Positions 17,486 through 26,257 of a stretch of 64,000 bases of DNA are shown here, one piece after another (positions within the stretch are counted from its first letter, which is position 1; each line of letters starts with the position of its first letter). The notes below the pieces were generated by a model that worked only from the letters and a program-made list of their open reading frames with translations, was not told where the DNA came from and did no database searches. The translations under genes were made by a program, and so were the position numbers. The stretch covers positions 186,001 through 250,000 of the forward strand of contig NZ_FOFS01000002.1 of the NCBI RefSeq assembly GCF_900111015.1, in the 5' to 3' direction. This stretch comes from Solimonas aquatica (GTDB taxonomy: Bacteria; Pseudomonadota; Gammaproteobacteria; Nevskiales; Nevskiaceae).

Positions 17486-18490
17486 ATGCTCTGGTTTCGC
17501 CGCCTCAATCTCATCGCCATGATCTGGTGTTTCTGCCTGGTCGTGGTGGGCGCTTACGTGCGTCTCTCCGACGCGGGCCTGGGTTGTCCGGACTGGCCGG
17601 GCTGCTACGGCCATCTCACCGTGCCCGACGCGCCGCACGAAGTGCAGGCCGCCGAGCAGCAATTCCCGCAGCGGCCGGTGGAGGCCCCCAAGGCCTGGAA
17701 GGAGATGATTCATCGTTATCTCGCCGAAACCCTGGGGCTGTTCATCACCGTGCTGGCCCTGATGAGCCTGTTCGGCAGGCAGCCGGGCCTGCCCAAGAAA
17801 CTGCCGATTGCCTTGCTGGGCGTGGTGATCTTTCAGGGTGTGCTGGGCATGTGGACGGTGACCTGGCAGCTCAAGCCGCTGGCGGTGACCGGGCATCTGC
17901 TGGGCGGCATGACCACGTTCTCGCTGCTGCTCTGGATGTGGCTGTCGACGCGCCCGCAGGCGGCGGCGGATCGCACGCCGCCGGTTTCCTCCGGCCTGCG
18001 TCGCTTTGCGACCCTGGGCCTGATCGTGGTGGCGCTGCAGATTTTTCTCGGCGGCTGGACCAGCACCAATTACGCGGCCCTGGCCTGTCCGGACTTTCCC
18101 AGCTGCCAGCACAGCTATCTGCCGGATCTGGATGTGCAGCAGGCTTTCACGCTCTGGCACGGCCTGGGCATCAATTACGAGCACGGCATTCTCGATGCGC
18201 GGGCGCGCGTCACCATCCATTACTTCCATCGTCTCGGCGCGCTGCTGGTCTGCGTGGTGCTGATCGCGCTGGGTTCGGCGCTGCTGCGTCAGGCACAGGC
18301 GCGCTGGCGCTGGCTGGGCCGCGCCGTGCTCGCGGCACTGCTGCTGCAGATCAGCATCGGCGTGGGACTGATTCATCTGCAATGGCCGCTGTGGCTGGCG
18401 GCCCTGCATAACCTCGGCGCCGAGCTGCTGCTGGGCACGCTGGTGGCGCTCAATTACTTCGTGCGCGACCCTGCGCGGAGCGTGGGCTGA
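17486..18490 (+). CDS. ctaA: Heme A synthase CtaA/COX15
   Basis: The 334-residue protein with about eight helices has the family motifs GAYVRLSDAGLGCPDWPGCYG near the N-terminus and HRYLAETLGL and HYFHRLGALLV as heme-ligand histidine pairs. A second GLGCPDWP-like half occurs as ALACPDFPSCQ. It oxidises the heme O methyl group to the formyl of heme A, working with ctaB directly downstream. The last base of its stop is the first base of ctaB. Confidence 0.96.
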   Translation: MLWFRRLNLIAMIWCFCLVVVGAYVRLSDAGLGCPDWPGCYGHLTVPDAPHEVQAAEQQFPQRPVEAPKAWKEMIHRYLAETLGLFITVLALMSLFGRQPGLPKKLPIALLGVVIFQGVLGMWTVTWQLKPLAVTGHLLGGMTTFSLLLWMWLSTRPQAAADRTPPVSSGLRRFATLGLIVVALQIFLGGWTSTNYAALACPDFPSCQHSYLPDLDVQQAFTLWHGLGINYEHGILDARARVTIHYFHRLGALLVCVVLIALGSALLRQAQARWRWLGRAVLAALLLQISIGVGLIHLQWPLWLAALHNLGAELLLGTLVALNYFVRDPARSVG

Positions 18491-19398
18491 TGGCGCGCGC
18501 CACTGCCAGCGCCGCGACGGCGCCCTCGCGTCTGAACGAGTACTACGAGCTGTGCAAGCCGCGCGTGGTGATGCTGATCGTGTTCACCGCCGTGGTCGGC
18601 ATGTTTCTGGCCGTGCCCGGACTGCCGCCGCTGAGTGCCTTGCTCTGGGGCACGCTGGGCATCGCGCTGCAGGCCAGCAGTGCGGCGGCGGTGAACCAGA
18701 TCATCGACCGCAACATCGATGCGCGCATGGCGCGCACCTGCGGCCGGCCGCTGGTCACCGGCACGCTGAGCATGACCGAGTCCATCGCCTTTGCCACGCT
18801 GCTGGGCCTGGGCGGCTTTGCCCTGCTGTGGGTGCTCGTCAATCCGCTGACCGCCGTGCTCACGCAGCTGACGCTGATCGGCTATGCCGGCGTGTACACG
18901 CTGTATCTGAAGCGCGCCACGCCGCAGAACATCGTGATCGGCGGTGCCGCCGGTGCCGCGCCGCCGGTGCTGGGCTGGGTGGCGGTGACCGGCGAGGTGC
19001 ACGCGCATGCGCTGATCCTGTTCGCGATCATCTTCATCTGGACGCCGCCGCATTTCTGGGCGCTGGCCATCGAGCGTCGCGACGAGTACGCCAAGGTCGA
19101 TATCCCGATGCTGCCGGTGACGCACGGCATCGACTACACCCGCACCCAGGTGCTGCTGTACACGATTCTGCTCACGGCGGTGACGGTGCTGCCGTTCGCC
19201 ACCGCGATGTCGGGGCTGATCTATCTGCTGGGGGCGCTGGCGCTGGACGCGGTGTTTCTGTACTACGCGATCTGCCTGAAATGGTGGCCGCGGCCGGGTC
19301 TGCCGATGCGCACCTTCGGTTTTTCGATCGTGTACCTGATGGGCATCTTCAGCCTGCTGCTGCTCGACCACTATCTCTGGCCGCTGCTGGCGGCTTGA
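18490..19398 (+). CDS. ctaB: Protoheme IX farnesyltransferase (heme O synthase) CtaB
   Basis: The 302-residue membrane prenyltransferase has NQIIDRNIDARMARTCGRPL (DxxxD motif near 75), HFWALAIERRDEYAKVDIPMLPV and MRTFGFSIVYL. It adds the farnesyl group to heme B, giving heme O for CtaA. It starts on the ctaA stop (TGATG). Only 6 bp separate its stop from the converging response regulator gene. Confidence 0.97.
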   Translation: MARATASAATAPSRLNEYYELCKPRVVMLIVFTAVVGMFLAVPGLPPLSALLWGTLGIALQASSAAAVNQIIDRNIDARMARTCGRPLVTGTLSMTESIAFATLLGLGGFALLWVLVNPLTAVLTQLTLIGYAGVYTLYLKRATPQNIVIGGAAGAAPPVLGWVAVTGEVHAHALILFAIIFIWTPPHFWALAIERRDEYAKVDIPMLPVTHGIDYTRTQVLLYTILLTAVTVLPFATAMSGLIYLLGALALDAVFLYYAICLKWWPRPGLPMRTFGFSIVYLMGIFSLLLLDHYLWPLLAA

Positions 19399-19404
19399 GA
19401 ACGC

Positions 19405-20505
19405 TCAACCGAGCCGCAGGCGCACTCTGACGGTGTGCTCGATGGCATCGGTGCTGAGCAGGCGCTGCAGCGCCAGAATCGCGGCCTGGGTGAGTTCATG
19501 GCCGCTCGACAGCACCAGCATGCCGGTTTTGGTGCGCACGTCCTGATCCAGCACGCTGCCGAGCTGCAGCTTGTCCACGCGCTCCAGGCGTTGCTCACTC
19601 CAGGCGCCGCGGAAATCGGCCAGCGCTTCGACGATGGAGCCCGGCAGCGCCGGCTTGGCCATGCGCAGGCGGCGCAACACCTCGGCGGCGTCGATCTTGT
19701 GCGGTGCCAGGGTCTGCAGATGCAGCGCCGCGCGCAGCAAGGTGGCGCCCTGCATGACCTCGCTGCCGACGTCCTCCGGCGCCACGCTGGTCTGGTAGCG
19801 CAGCATCAGCGCGATGCTCTCCAGGCGCGGAATCGGCGACAGCAGCCGCCAGGCGGTCTCGGCGTGCTCGGCGTTTTCAGACAGCGGATCGGCTTCGCCC
19901 TCGGGGATGCCGATACAGCCGATCTGTGACAGTGCCGCGGCCATCTCATAACGCCAGGGCTCGCTCCAGCCCAGCTTGGGCAGGGCATGGCGCACGCAGG
20001 CCTGCAGGAAACTCGCGCGCTGGAAGGCCTGCGGCGCGGCCATCGCCAGCAGTTCGCTGAGCAGCTTCACCACGCCGGCCAGCGTGGTGGACAGCAGCTG
20101 ACGTTCGATCTCGTGGCGGCGATGCAGGGCCACGCCGGCATCGATGGCCTCGATCAGCTGTTCGCGCGGGCAGGGCTTGCTCAGGTAGCGGAAGATCGCA
20201 CCGCGGTTCACGGCGGCGATCGCCGATTCGGTGTCGGCATAACCGGTGAGAAGGATGCGGCTGACGGCCGGATACTGGCGACGCACCTCGGCGAGAAAAT
20301 CGGCACCGTTGACGCCCGGCATGCGCATGTCGGAAACCACGACGGCAAACGGCGGCTCATGCTTGAGTACGGTCAGCGCGTCGCCGGCGCTGGTGGCGGT
20401 CACCAGCTCATACTGGTCGAACAGCGTGCGCTCCAGGGCCGCGAGCAAGTGTGGCTCGTCGTCCACACACAGCACGCGCGGCAAGGCTTCAGGCTTGCTG
20501 GTCAT
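19405..20505 (-). CDS. Response regulator with degenerate HD-GYP-like output domain
   Basis: The 366-residue protein has an N-terminal receiver domain (VLCVDDEPHLLAALE, phospho-acceptor Asp in VVVSDMRMPG, switch Thr in LLTGYAD, Lys in LSKPC). The output domain has the layout of an RpfG-type HD-GYP phosphodiesterase, but key residues are gone. The usual HDIGKIGIPD is SQIGCIGIPEG (near 205), and no HHE or GYP is visible. It is therefore probably not an active c-di-GMP phosphodiesterase. It overlaps the upstream HDOD regulator by 17 bp and ends the HK-RR-RR operon. Confidence 0.82.
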   Translation of the reverse strand: MTSKPEALPRVLCVDDEPHLLAALERTLFDQYELVTATSAGDALTVLKHEPPFAVVVSDMRMPGVNGADFLAEVRRQYPAVSRILLTGYADTESAIAAVNRGAIFRYLSKPCPREQLIEAIDAGVALHRRHEIERQLLSTTLAGVVKLLSELLAMAAPQAFQRASFLQACVRHALPKLGWSEPWRYEMAAALSQIGCIGIPEGEADPLSENAEHAETAWRLLSPIPRLESIALMLRYQTSVAPEDVGSEVMQGATLLRAALHLQTLAPHKIDAAEVLRRLRMAKPALPGSIVEALADFRGAWSEQRLERVDKLQLGSVLDQDVRTKTGMLVLSSGHELTQAAILALQRLLSTDAIEHTVRVRLRLG

Positions 20506-21580
20506 GACGCAGGACTTCCACTATCTGCAGCCAGCTCGGCCACTGCGCGGCCATGCCGACTTGCTCCAGATAGGCGAAATCCGGTTCGCTGCTGTCCGCC
20601 AGCGCAATGGCGGCGTGCACCACGCCGATGGCACCGAAGCGCTGCGGCTCGTGTTCCAGCGGCCTCTGATGACGGGCCACGGTATACACGATGGGCAGCG
20701 GCAGACCCCAGATGCCGAGCAGATAGGCGGCGATCTGCGCGGGGCTGACCGCGCCGCCCTCATCCTGCGCTGCCTGTACCACCTTGGGCAGCAGAGCGCT
20801 GACGTGCGCCAGCAGCGCGGCGCTGACACAGCATTCGACGTCGATGCCGCTGGGCGCCAGCTTGCGCACCAGCAGCGAGGCCAGCAGCGAGCGCTCGCGC
20901 AGCTGCTCGACGTCCACGCCGGGCTGCGGCGGATAGCATTCGGCGGTGAGCACCAGATTGTGCAGCAGACTCACGCCCAGACGCATCACCGCCGCGTGCA
21001 CACTGACGATGGGATGGCTGCGGCGGAAGAAGGTGGAGTTGGCGAGCTTGAGCACGGTGCTGCTCAGCGCCGGGTCCTGCTCCATGACGCTGGCGATGAT
21101 GCCGGTGCCGGAGCTGTCCTGTTCCAGCAGGTGACGCAGGCGCAGATAGATGCGCGGCGACGGCGGCAGCTCGGCGATAGCGCCGAGCATCTCGCGCAGC
21201 TGCCGCGAGGGCACCAGGTCGCGCATGATGATGAGACGGTTGAGCGCCTCCACCAGATCGCCGCCCTGACAGGGTTTGGCCAGGAACTGATGCGAGACGT
21301 GCATGGCGCGAAACGCCGCTTCCTGCTCGGTGTAGCCGGACAGAATCACGCGCAGGGTGTCCGGCCAGCGCTGCTTGACGCGCGTCAGCAGCTCGGCGCC
21401 GTCCATGCCGGGCATGCGCATGTCAGAGACCACGATGTCGGCCGACCAGTCTTCCAGACGCTTGAGGGCCGCCGCACCGCTGCTGGCGAACTGCACGTCC
21501 CAGTCGCAATCCAGGGTGAACAGCGAGCGCTCGATGCCCTCCAGCACATGCGGCTCGTCGTCGACGAACAACACCTTCAT
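20489..21580 (-). CDS. Response regulator with HDOD output domain
   Basis: The 363-residue protein has a receiver domain with VLFVDDEPHVLEGIERSLF, Asp in VVSDMRMPGMDG, LSGYTE and LAKPC. An HDOD domain follows (LPPSPRIYLRLRHLLEQ to VMEQDPALSSTVLKLANSTFF, residues about 135-200). HDOD regulators are usually signalling outputs without known catalysis. Its start overlaps the kinase stop in ATGA, so the three genes are translationally coupled. The receivers of this and the next protein are clearly related, suggesting duplication. Confidence 0.87.
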   Translation of the reverse strand: MKVLFVDDEPHVLEGIERSLFTLDCDWDVQFASSGAAALKRLEDWSADIVVSDMRMPGMDGAELLTRVKQRWPDTLRVILSGYTEQEAAFRAMHVSHQFLAKPCQGGDLVEALNRLIIMRDLVPSRQLREMLGAIAELPPSPRIYLRLRHLLEQDSSGTGIIASVMEQDPALSSTVLKLANSTFFRRSHPIVSVHAAVMRLGVSLLHNLVLTAECYPPQPGVDVEQLRERSLLASLLVRKLAPSGIDVECCVSAALLAHVSALLPKVVQAAQDEGGAVSPAQIAAYLLGIWGLPLPIVYTVARHQRPLEHEPQRFGAIGVVHAAIALADSSEPDFAYLEQVGMAAQWPSWLQIVEVLRHDQQA

Positions 21581-22521
21581 GACGCACTCTCCGTCGCCGA
21601 TTGCAGCGGCAGGCGCACCACGAAGCAGGTGCCCTTGCCGGTCGTCGTTTCAAAGAAAATCTGCCCGCGATGTTTTTCCACCACGGTGGAATAAGCGATG
21701 GCCAGCCCTTGTCCGGTGCCCTTGCCGACCGCCTTGGTGGTGAAGAAGGGATCGAACACGCGGCTGCGGATCGCCTCGGGAATGCCGCTGCCGGTATCGC
21801 AGATGCGGATTTCGGCAAACTCGCCGAAGCGCGCGGTGCGGATGCTGATGTGGCCCTTCTGCTCGGCATTCTCGCCGACCAGTTCGGTGATGGCGTGCGC
21901 GGCATTGACGATCAGATTCAGCAGCACCTGACTGATCTCGTTGCGCTGGCAAGGCACGCTGGGCAGGTCCGGGTCCAGCTGCACATCCATCTCGGCCACG
22001 TACTTCCACTCGTGGCGGGCGATGGTCACGGTGGTGTGAATCAGCTCGGCCAGATCCACGCTGGTGTGTTCGGCGGTGGAGGGATGCGAGAACTGCTTCA
22101 TCGCCGCCACGATCACGATCACCCGCTGCAGGCCTTCGATGGCCTGTTCCAGCGCCGCCGGCATCTGCTTGCGCAGATAGTCCAGGCGCGCGCGGCGGAT
22201 CGCGGCATCGGCGGCGGCCAGCAAGGGCGAATCGGGCTTGAGCTGCCGGTAGTCCTCGATCAGCGGCTGCGCGACATCGACATAGGCCGTCAGCAGATCA
22301 AAGCAGCGCTTGATGAAGCCGACGTTGTCCGAGACATACTGGATCGGCGTGTTGATTTCATGGGCGATGCCGGCGGCGAGCTGACCGATGGACTCCAGCT
22401 TCTGCGCCTGCAGCAGCTGTGCCTGCGTGCTGCGCAGCTCGTGCAGGGCCTTGGCCAGTTCCGCGACCGCCTGCTTGGGGTCTTCGGCTTCGCCTTGCAT
22501 GTATTGTTGATGGGGCGCCAT
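21577..22521 (-). CDS. Cytoplasmic sensor histidine kinase
   Basis: The 314-residue kinase begins with a short coiled-coil (QAVAELAKALHELRSTQAQLLQAQKLESIG) leading to the H-box IGQLAAGIAHEINTPIQYV. It then has N-box LLNLIVNAAHAI, G1 DTGSGIP, F and G2 boxes GKGTGQGLAIAYSTVVEKH. There is no transmembrane segment or input domain, so a partner must provide the signal. The ATG at 22521 has GAGAG just upstream. It presumably phosphorylates the two response regulators encoded downstream. Confidence 0.9.
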   Translation of the reverse strand: MAPHQQYMQGEAEDPKQAVAELAKALHELRSTQAQLLQAQKLESIGQLAAGIAHEINTPIQYVSDNVGFIKRCFDLLTAYVDVAQPLIEDYRQLKPDSPLLAAADAAIRRARLDYLRKQMPAALEQAIEGLQRVIVIVAAMKQFSHPSTAEHTSVDLAELIHTTVTIARHEWKYVAEMDVQLDPDLPSVPCQRNEISQVLLNLIVNAAHAITELVGENAEQKGHISIRTARFGEFAEIRICDTGSGIPEAIRSRVFDPFFTTKAVGKGTGQGLAIAYSTVVEKHRGQIFFETTTGKGTCFVVRLPLQSATESAS

Positions 22522-22628
22522 TGCGGGCTCTCTTCCTCGAAAAATCACCACGCTTCCAGCAGCGGCTGTCTACGCGACATTCTTGAGTGCGGCCTGCCGC
22601 AAGTCGCAGGTGCGCCGCCCGGCGGCAT

Positions 22629-22660
22629 AAAAAAACCCGGCCGATGGCCGGGTTTTTTGT
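22629..22660. terminator. Bidirectional terminator between rpoH and the kinase operon
   Basis: AAAAAACCCGGCC-GAT-GGCCGGGTTTTTT is a perfect stem with A and T runs. It lies just past the rpoH stop on the minus strand. Confidence 0.9.
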
Positions 22661-22674
22661 GTCACGTCCTGCGC

Positions 22675-23553
22675 TTAAGCGGCGACGGGCGCTTCGATGG
22701 CCTTGCGCAGCTTCTTCATCGCGGCGGCCTCGATCTGGCGGATGCGCTCGGCCGACACGCCGTACTCATCGGCCAGTTCCTGCAGTCCGGCTTTCTCGCC
22801 CTCGTGCAGCCAGCGGCGCGCCAGAATGTCGCGCGAGCGCGCGTCGAGCTGGCCCAGAGCCTCCTGCATGCGGGTCTCGCGCTCGTCCTGCCACTGCGCT
22901 TCCTCGATCGCGCCGATCTCGTCGGCCTCGGTGGCGAGGTAGTCCTCGGGCATGTAGCTGGACTCTTCGCTCTCGCCCGGCGTGGCCGAGAAGGAGACGT
23001 CGTGGCCGCCCAGGCGGGCTTCCATCTGGAACACTTCCTCGGGCTTGACCTTCAGGTCCGCGGCGATGGCCTCGGCTTCCTTCTGGCTCAGCCAGCCCAG
23101 GGACTGCTTGGCCGAACGCAGATTGAAGAACAGCTTGCGCTGCGCCTTGGTGGTGGCGATCTTGACGATGCGCCAGTTCTTCAGGATGTACTCGTGGATC
23201 TCGGCCTTGATCCAGTGCACGGCGAAGCTGATCAGGCGCACGCCGACGTTATGGTCGAAGCGCTTCACTGCCTTCATCAGGCCGATATTGCCTTCCTGGA
23301 TCAGGTCGGCCAGCGGCAGGCCATAGCCCAGATAGCCGCGGGCGATGTGCACCACATGGCGCAGATTGGAGAGCACCAGCTGCTGCGCAGCGGCGAGATC
23401 CTGCTTGTCCTGCAGGCGCTCGGCGAGTTCCTTTTCGGCGGCCGCGTCCAGCACCGGCACCCGATTCACGTGCGCGATGTAGGCGTCCAGGCTGCCGGTC
23501 AGCGGCATCAGCGCGCTGCTGCTACGCAGGCTCAGGGCAGTGGTCTGGCTCAT
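22675..23553 (-). CDS. rpoH: RNA polymerase heat-shock sigma factor RpoH (sigma-32)
   Basis: The 292-residue sigma-70-family protein has region 2 (SNLRHVVHIARGYLGYGLPLADLIQEGNIGLMKAVKRFD). It also has the sigma-32 RpoH box region KAQRKLFFNLRSAKQSLGWL and a region 4 helix-turn-helix (LQELADEYGVSAERIRQIEA). The ATG at 23553 is preceded by GGAGG, and longer in-frame starts lie in the leader. It is the last gene of the ftsY-ftsE-ftsX-rpoH arrangement but has its own promoter region carrying a CIRCE-like site. Dual control of heat-shock genes by HrcA and sigma-32 is therefore likely. Confidence 0.97.
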   Translation of the reverse strand: MSQTTALSLRSSSALMPLTGSLDAYIAHVNRVPVLDAAAEKELAERLQDKQDLAAAQQLVLSNLRHVVHIARGYLGYGLPLADLIQEGNIGLMKAVKRFDHNVGVRLISFAVHWIKAEIHEYILKNWRIVKIATTKAQRKLFFNLRSAKQSLGWLSQKEAEAIAADLKVKPEEVFQMEARLGGHDVSFSATPGESEESSYMPEDYLATEADEIGAIEEAQWQDERETRMQEALGQLDARSRDILARRWLHEGEKAGLQELADEYGVSAERIRQIEAAAMKKLRKAIEAPVAA

Positions 23554-23585
23554 CTTCGGGTTACCTCCCATGTCTGGGTTTGAGT

Positions 23586-23612
23586 CTAGCACTCGGATTC
23601 TTGGAGTGCTAA
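23586..23612. promoter_or_regulatory. CIRCE element (HrcA operator) at rpoH promoter
   Basis: The plus-strand reads CTAGCACTC-N9-GAGTGCTAA, which is 17 of 18 matches to the CIRCE consensus TTAGCACTC-N9-GAGTGCTAA with exact spacing. It lies 33 bp upstream of the rpoH ATG. On the minus strand, TTGCTT (23624-23619) and AGAATC (23601-23596) with 17-bp spacing could be a promoter that the element overlaps. Confidence 0.85.
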
Positions 23613-23665
23613 CAGCTTAAGCAAGTTCCCCGCCAGACGTTAAATGATTGTTTTTAATGAACCGC

Positions 23666-24616
23666 TTAGCGAGGCTCTATGGCGATCAGGCGCCGCGTCA
23701 CGGCGATCCAGGCGCTGGCCCAGCCGAGCAGCACGCCGGTGGCCAGCAGCGCCAGGCCATCGCGCCAGGGCAGGCCGCTGGCGATGAAGCCGCTGCCGTA
23801 GGCCTGCGCCAGCTCGCCGGCCGGACCGGAAAGGATCAGCACGGTGCCCGCCACCAGCGCCCAGGCCAGCAGGCCGCCGGCCAGGCCATACCAGAAGCCG
23901 GCGTAGAGGAAGGGGCGGCGGATGAAGCTGTCCGGCGCGCCGATCAGCTTCATCACCTCGATCTCTTCGCGGCGCGCTTCCACGTCCAGGCGCACGGTGT
24001 TGCCGATGATCACCATCACCGCCAGGCCCAGCAGCACGGTCAGGATGCTGACCACGCGCTGGCCGATGTCGAGCAGGGCGTGCAGGCGCAGCAGCCATTT
24101 CTGGTCGAGCTTGGCGGCGTCGGCCTCCGGCAGGGCATTGAGCCGTGCGCCCAGCTGCTCCACCTCTTTCTGGCTGGCCTGCGCCTGCGGGGTCACCACG
24201 ATCACCGCCGGCAGCGGATTGTCCTTGAGGATGTCCAGGGCCTCGCCGAAGCCGGACTGCGCGCGAAACTCGGCCAGCGACTGCTCGCGCGAGATATAGC
24301 GGGTGCCGGCCACCAGGCGGTCGCTGCCGATCTGCTGGGCGAGCGCGGTGCCGGCCTCGGGCCCGACGCTGTCCTTGAGAAACACCGAGATCTGCAGCGA
24401 GGACTGCCAGCTGTAGCCCACCTGCGCCAGGTTCTGGGTGAGCACGTAGAGCCCGGCCGGCAGCGCCAGGGCGATGCCGATCACCAGGGCGCTGAGCGCG
24501 GCGGCCAGCGGCGCGCGCGCGATCTTGCCCAGCGAGAAGAAGAACACGCGCGTGTGTTCCTGGCCCATGCGCCGCAGCCAGTTGGGCCGGGTCAGGCCGG
24601 ACTCAAGCATGGCCAT
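23666..24616 (-). CDS. ftsX: Cell division protein FtsX
   Basis: The 316-residue membrane protein has four predicted helices: one near residue 40 (LAAALSALVIGIALALPAGLYVL), a periplasmic loop, then three near the C-terminus. RRVLxVE-like ends are replaced by RRLIAIEPR. It pairs with the ATPase FtsE to control septal peptidoglycan hydrolysis. It overlaps ftsE by 14 bp. An ATG at 24610 is an equally possible start. Confidence 0.93.
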   Translation of the reverse strand: MAMLESGLTRPNWLRRMGQEHTRVFFFSLGKIARAPLAAALSALVIGIALALPAGLYVLTQNLAQVGYSWQSSLQISVFLKDSVGPEAGTALAQQIGSDRLVAGTRYISREQSLAEFRAQSGFGEALDILKDNPLPAVIVVTPQAQASQKEVEQLGARLNALPEADAAKLDQKWLLRLHALLDIGQRVVSILTVLLGLAVMVIIGNTVRLDVEARREEIEVMKLIGAPDSFIRRPFLYAGFWYGLAGGLLAWALVAGTVLILSGPAGELAQAYGSGFIASGLPWRDGLALLATGVLLGWASAWIAVTRRLIAIEPR

Positions 24617-25325
24617 GCGCGGCTCCCAGGCTGGCGGCGCTCAGGGGGTCTTCGCTGCTCAGCCGGCCCTGATCCAGGTGCAGGATGCGCTGCGGCAGGG
24701 CCTGGATCAGATCGATGGCGTGGGTGGCGATCAGCACCGTGACCCCGGTCTGGTTGAAGCGCGCAAAGCCGCGCATCACGTCCAGGGCCATTTCCGGATC
24801 GAGATTGCCGGTAGGCTCGTCGGCCAGAATCAGCGCCGGCTTGGTGACGATGGCGCGGGCGATGCCGACGCGCTGCTGTTCGCCGCCGGACAGGGTCGGC
24901 GGCAGCGCCTTTTCCTTGTTCAGCAGGCCCACCGCGTCCAGCGCGGCGCGCGTGCGCCGGCCGATGTCCTGATAGGCGTAGCCGCGGATCACCAGCGGCA
25001 GGGCGACGTTGTCGAACACCGTGCGGTCATTGAGCAGATGGCCGTTCTGGAAGACCAGGCCGATGTGCTGGCGGAACTGCGCGACCTGCGCGGGATTGAG
25101 GGCCGCGACATTCTGGCCCATCACCGAAACCTGGCCGCGATAGGCGCGGGTCAGTGCCGCAATCAGGCGCAGCACCGTGCTCTTGCCGGCGCCGCTGTGG
25201 CCGGTGATGTAGACCATCTCGCCCTGCGCCACGCTGAAACTCAGCTCGCTGAGCACGTCCTGCCCGCCGTCGTAGCGGCAGGAGGCTTGCTGGAACACGA
25301 TGAAATCGTCCACCGGGTCGGTCAC
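24603..25325 (-). CDS. ftsE: Cell division ATP-binding protein FtsE
   Basis: The 240-residue ABC ATPase has Walker [14 protein letters not shown]-loop FQNGHLL, signature [14 protein letters not shown], Walker [13 protein letters not shown] and the H-loop ATHA. It is the cytoplasmic partner of FtsX. Its start overlaps the ftsY stop in ATGA. The order ftsY-ftsE-ftsX is the classic proteobacterial one. Confidence 0.96.
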   Translation of the reverse strand: MTDPVDDFIVFQQASCRYDGGQDVLSELSFSVAQGEMVYITGHSGAGKSTVLRLIAALTRAYRGQVSVMGQNVAALNPAQVAQFRQHIGLVFQNGHLLNDRTVFDNVALPLVIRGYAYQDIGRRTRAALDAVGLLNKEKALPPTLSGGEQQRVGIARAIVTKPALILADEPTGNLDPEMALDVMRGFARFNQTGVTVLIATHAIDLIQALPQRILHLDQGRLSSEDPLSAASLGAAHGHA

Positions 25326-26245
25326 TCGGCTATCAGGGCGTCCACGTAAGCGGCGGCGTCGAAGGGCTGCAGATCATCGATGCCCTCGCCGATGCCGATG
25401 AAGCGCACCGGCAGGGCCATGCGTCGCGCGATGGCCAGCAGAATACCGCCCTTGGCGGTGCCGTCCAACTTGGTGATGGCGATGCCGGTAAGGCCGATGG
25501 CCTCGTGAAACTGGATCGCCTGGGTCAGGGCATTGCCGCCGGTGGTGGCGTCCACCACCAGCAGCACCTCGTGCGGCGCGTAAGGATCATGCTTCTGCAC
25601 CACGCGCTTGATCTTGCGCAGCTCATCCATCAGATGGCTCTGCGTGTGCAGGCGTCCGGCGGTGTCGGCGATCACCAGATCGAAGTCGCGGCTCTTGGCC
25701 GACTGCACGGCGTCGAAAATCACCGAGGCCGAATCCGCACCCTCGCCCTGCGACAGGCAAGGCACGTCCACGCGCTGCGCCCAGGTCTGCAGCTGCTCCA
25801 CGGCGGCGGCGCGGAAGGTGTCGCCGGCGGCCAGCAGCACCTTCTTGCCGGCTTTCTTGTAGTAATGCGCGAGCTTGCCGATGGTGGTGGTCTTGCCCAC
25901 GCCGTTGACGCCGGCCACGAACAGGATGAAGGGCTTGATGAAGCCCGGCATCTGCAAGGGCTTGGCGATGGGCTCCAGCAGTTCCAGCAGGGCTTTCTTC
26001 AGCGCCGCGCGCAGCTGCTTGTCGTTCTTGATGCGGCCGGCATTGAGCTCGCTCTGCAGGCGTTCGATCAGCCACTGTGTGGCTTCGACGCCGGCATCGG
26101 CCATCAGCAGACGGGTTTCCAGTTCTTCCAGCGCGTCCGGTGAGAGCTTGTCGGCGGTGAACAGGCTGGAGAGATCGCGGGTCAGCCAGGAATCGCCCTT
26201 GTTCAGGCGGGCGCGCAGCTTGGCAAACATTCCGGATTCAGACAT
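25322..26245 (-). CDS. ftsY: Signal recognition particle receptor FtsY
   Basis: This is a 307-residue SRP-type GTPase with an N domain and a G domain: [49 protein letters not shown] and [12 protein letters not shown]. It docks SRP-ribosome complexes at the membrane. Unlike E. coli FtsY, it lacks the long acidic N-terminal A domain and begins almost directly with the NG core. This is common outside the enterics. Confidence 0.96.
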   Translation of the reverse strand: MSESGMFAKLRARLNKGDSWLTRDLSSLFTADKLSPDALEELETRLLMADAGVEATQWLIERLQSELNAGRIKNDKQLRAALKKALLELLEPIAKPLQMPGFIKPFILFVAGVNGVGKTTTIGKLAHYYKKAGKKVLLAAGDTFRAAAVEQLQTWAQRVDVPCLSQGEGADSASVIFDAVQSAKSRDFDLVIADTAGRLHTQSHLMDELRKIKRVVQKHDPYAPHEVLLVVDATTGGNALTQAIQFHEAIGLTGIAITKLDGTAKGGILLAIARRMALPVRFIGIGEGIDDLQPFDAAAYVDALIAE

Positions 26246-26257
26246 GCGGATTTCTTC

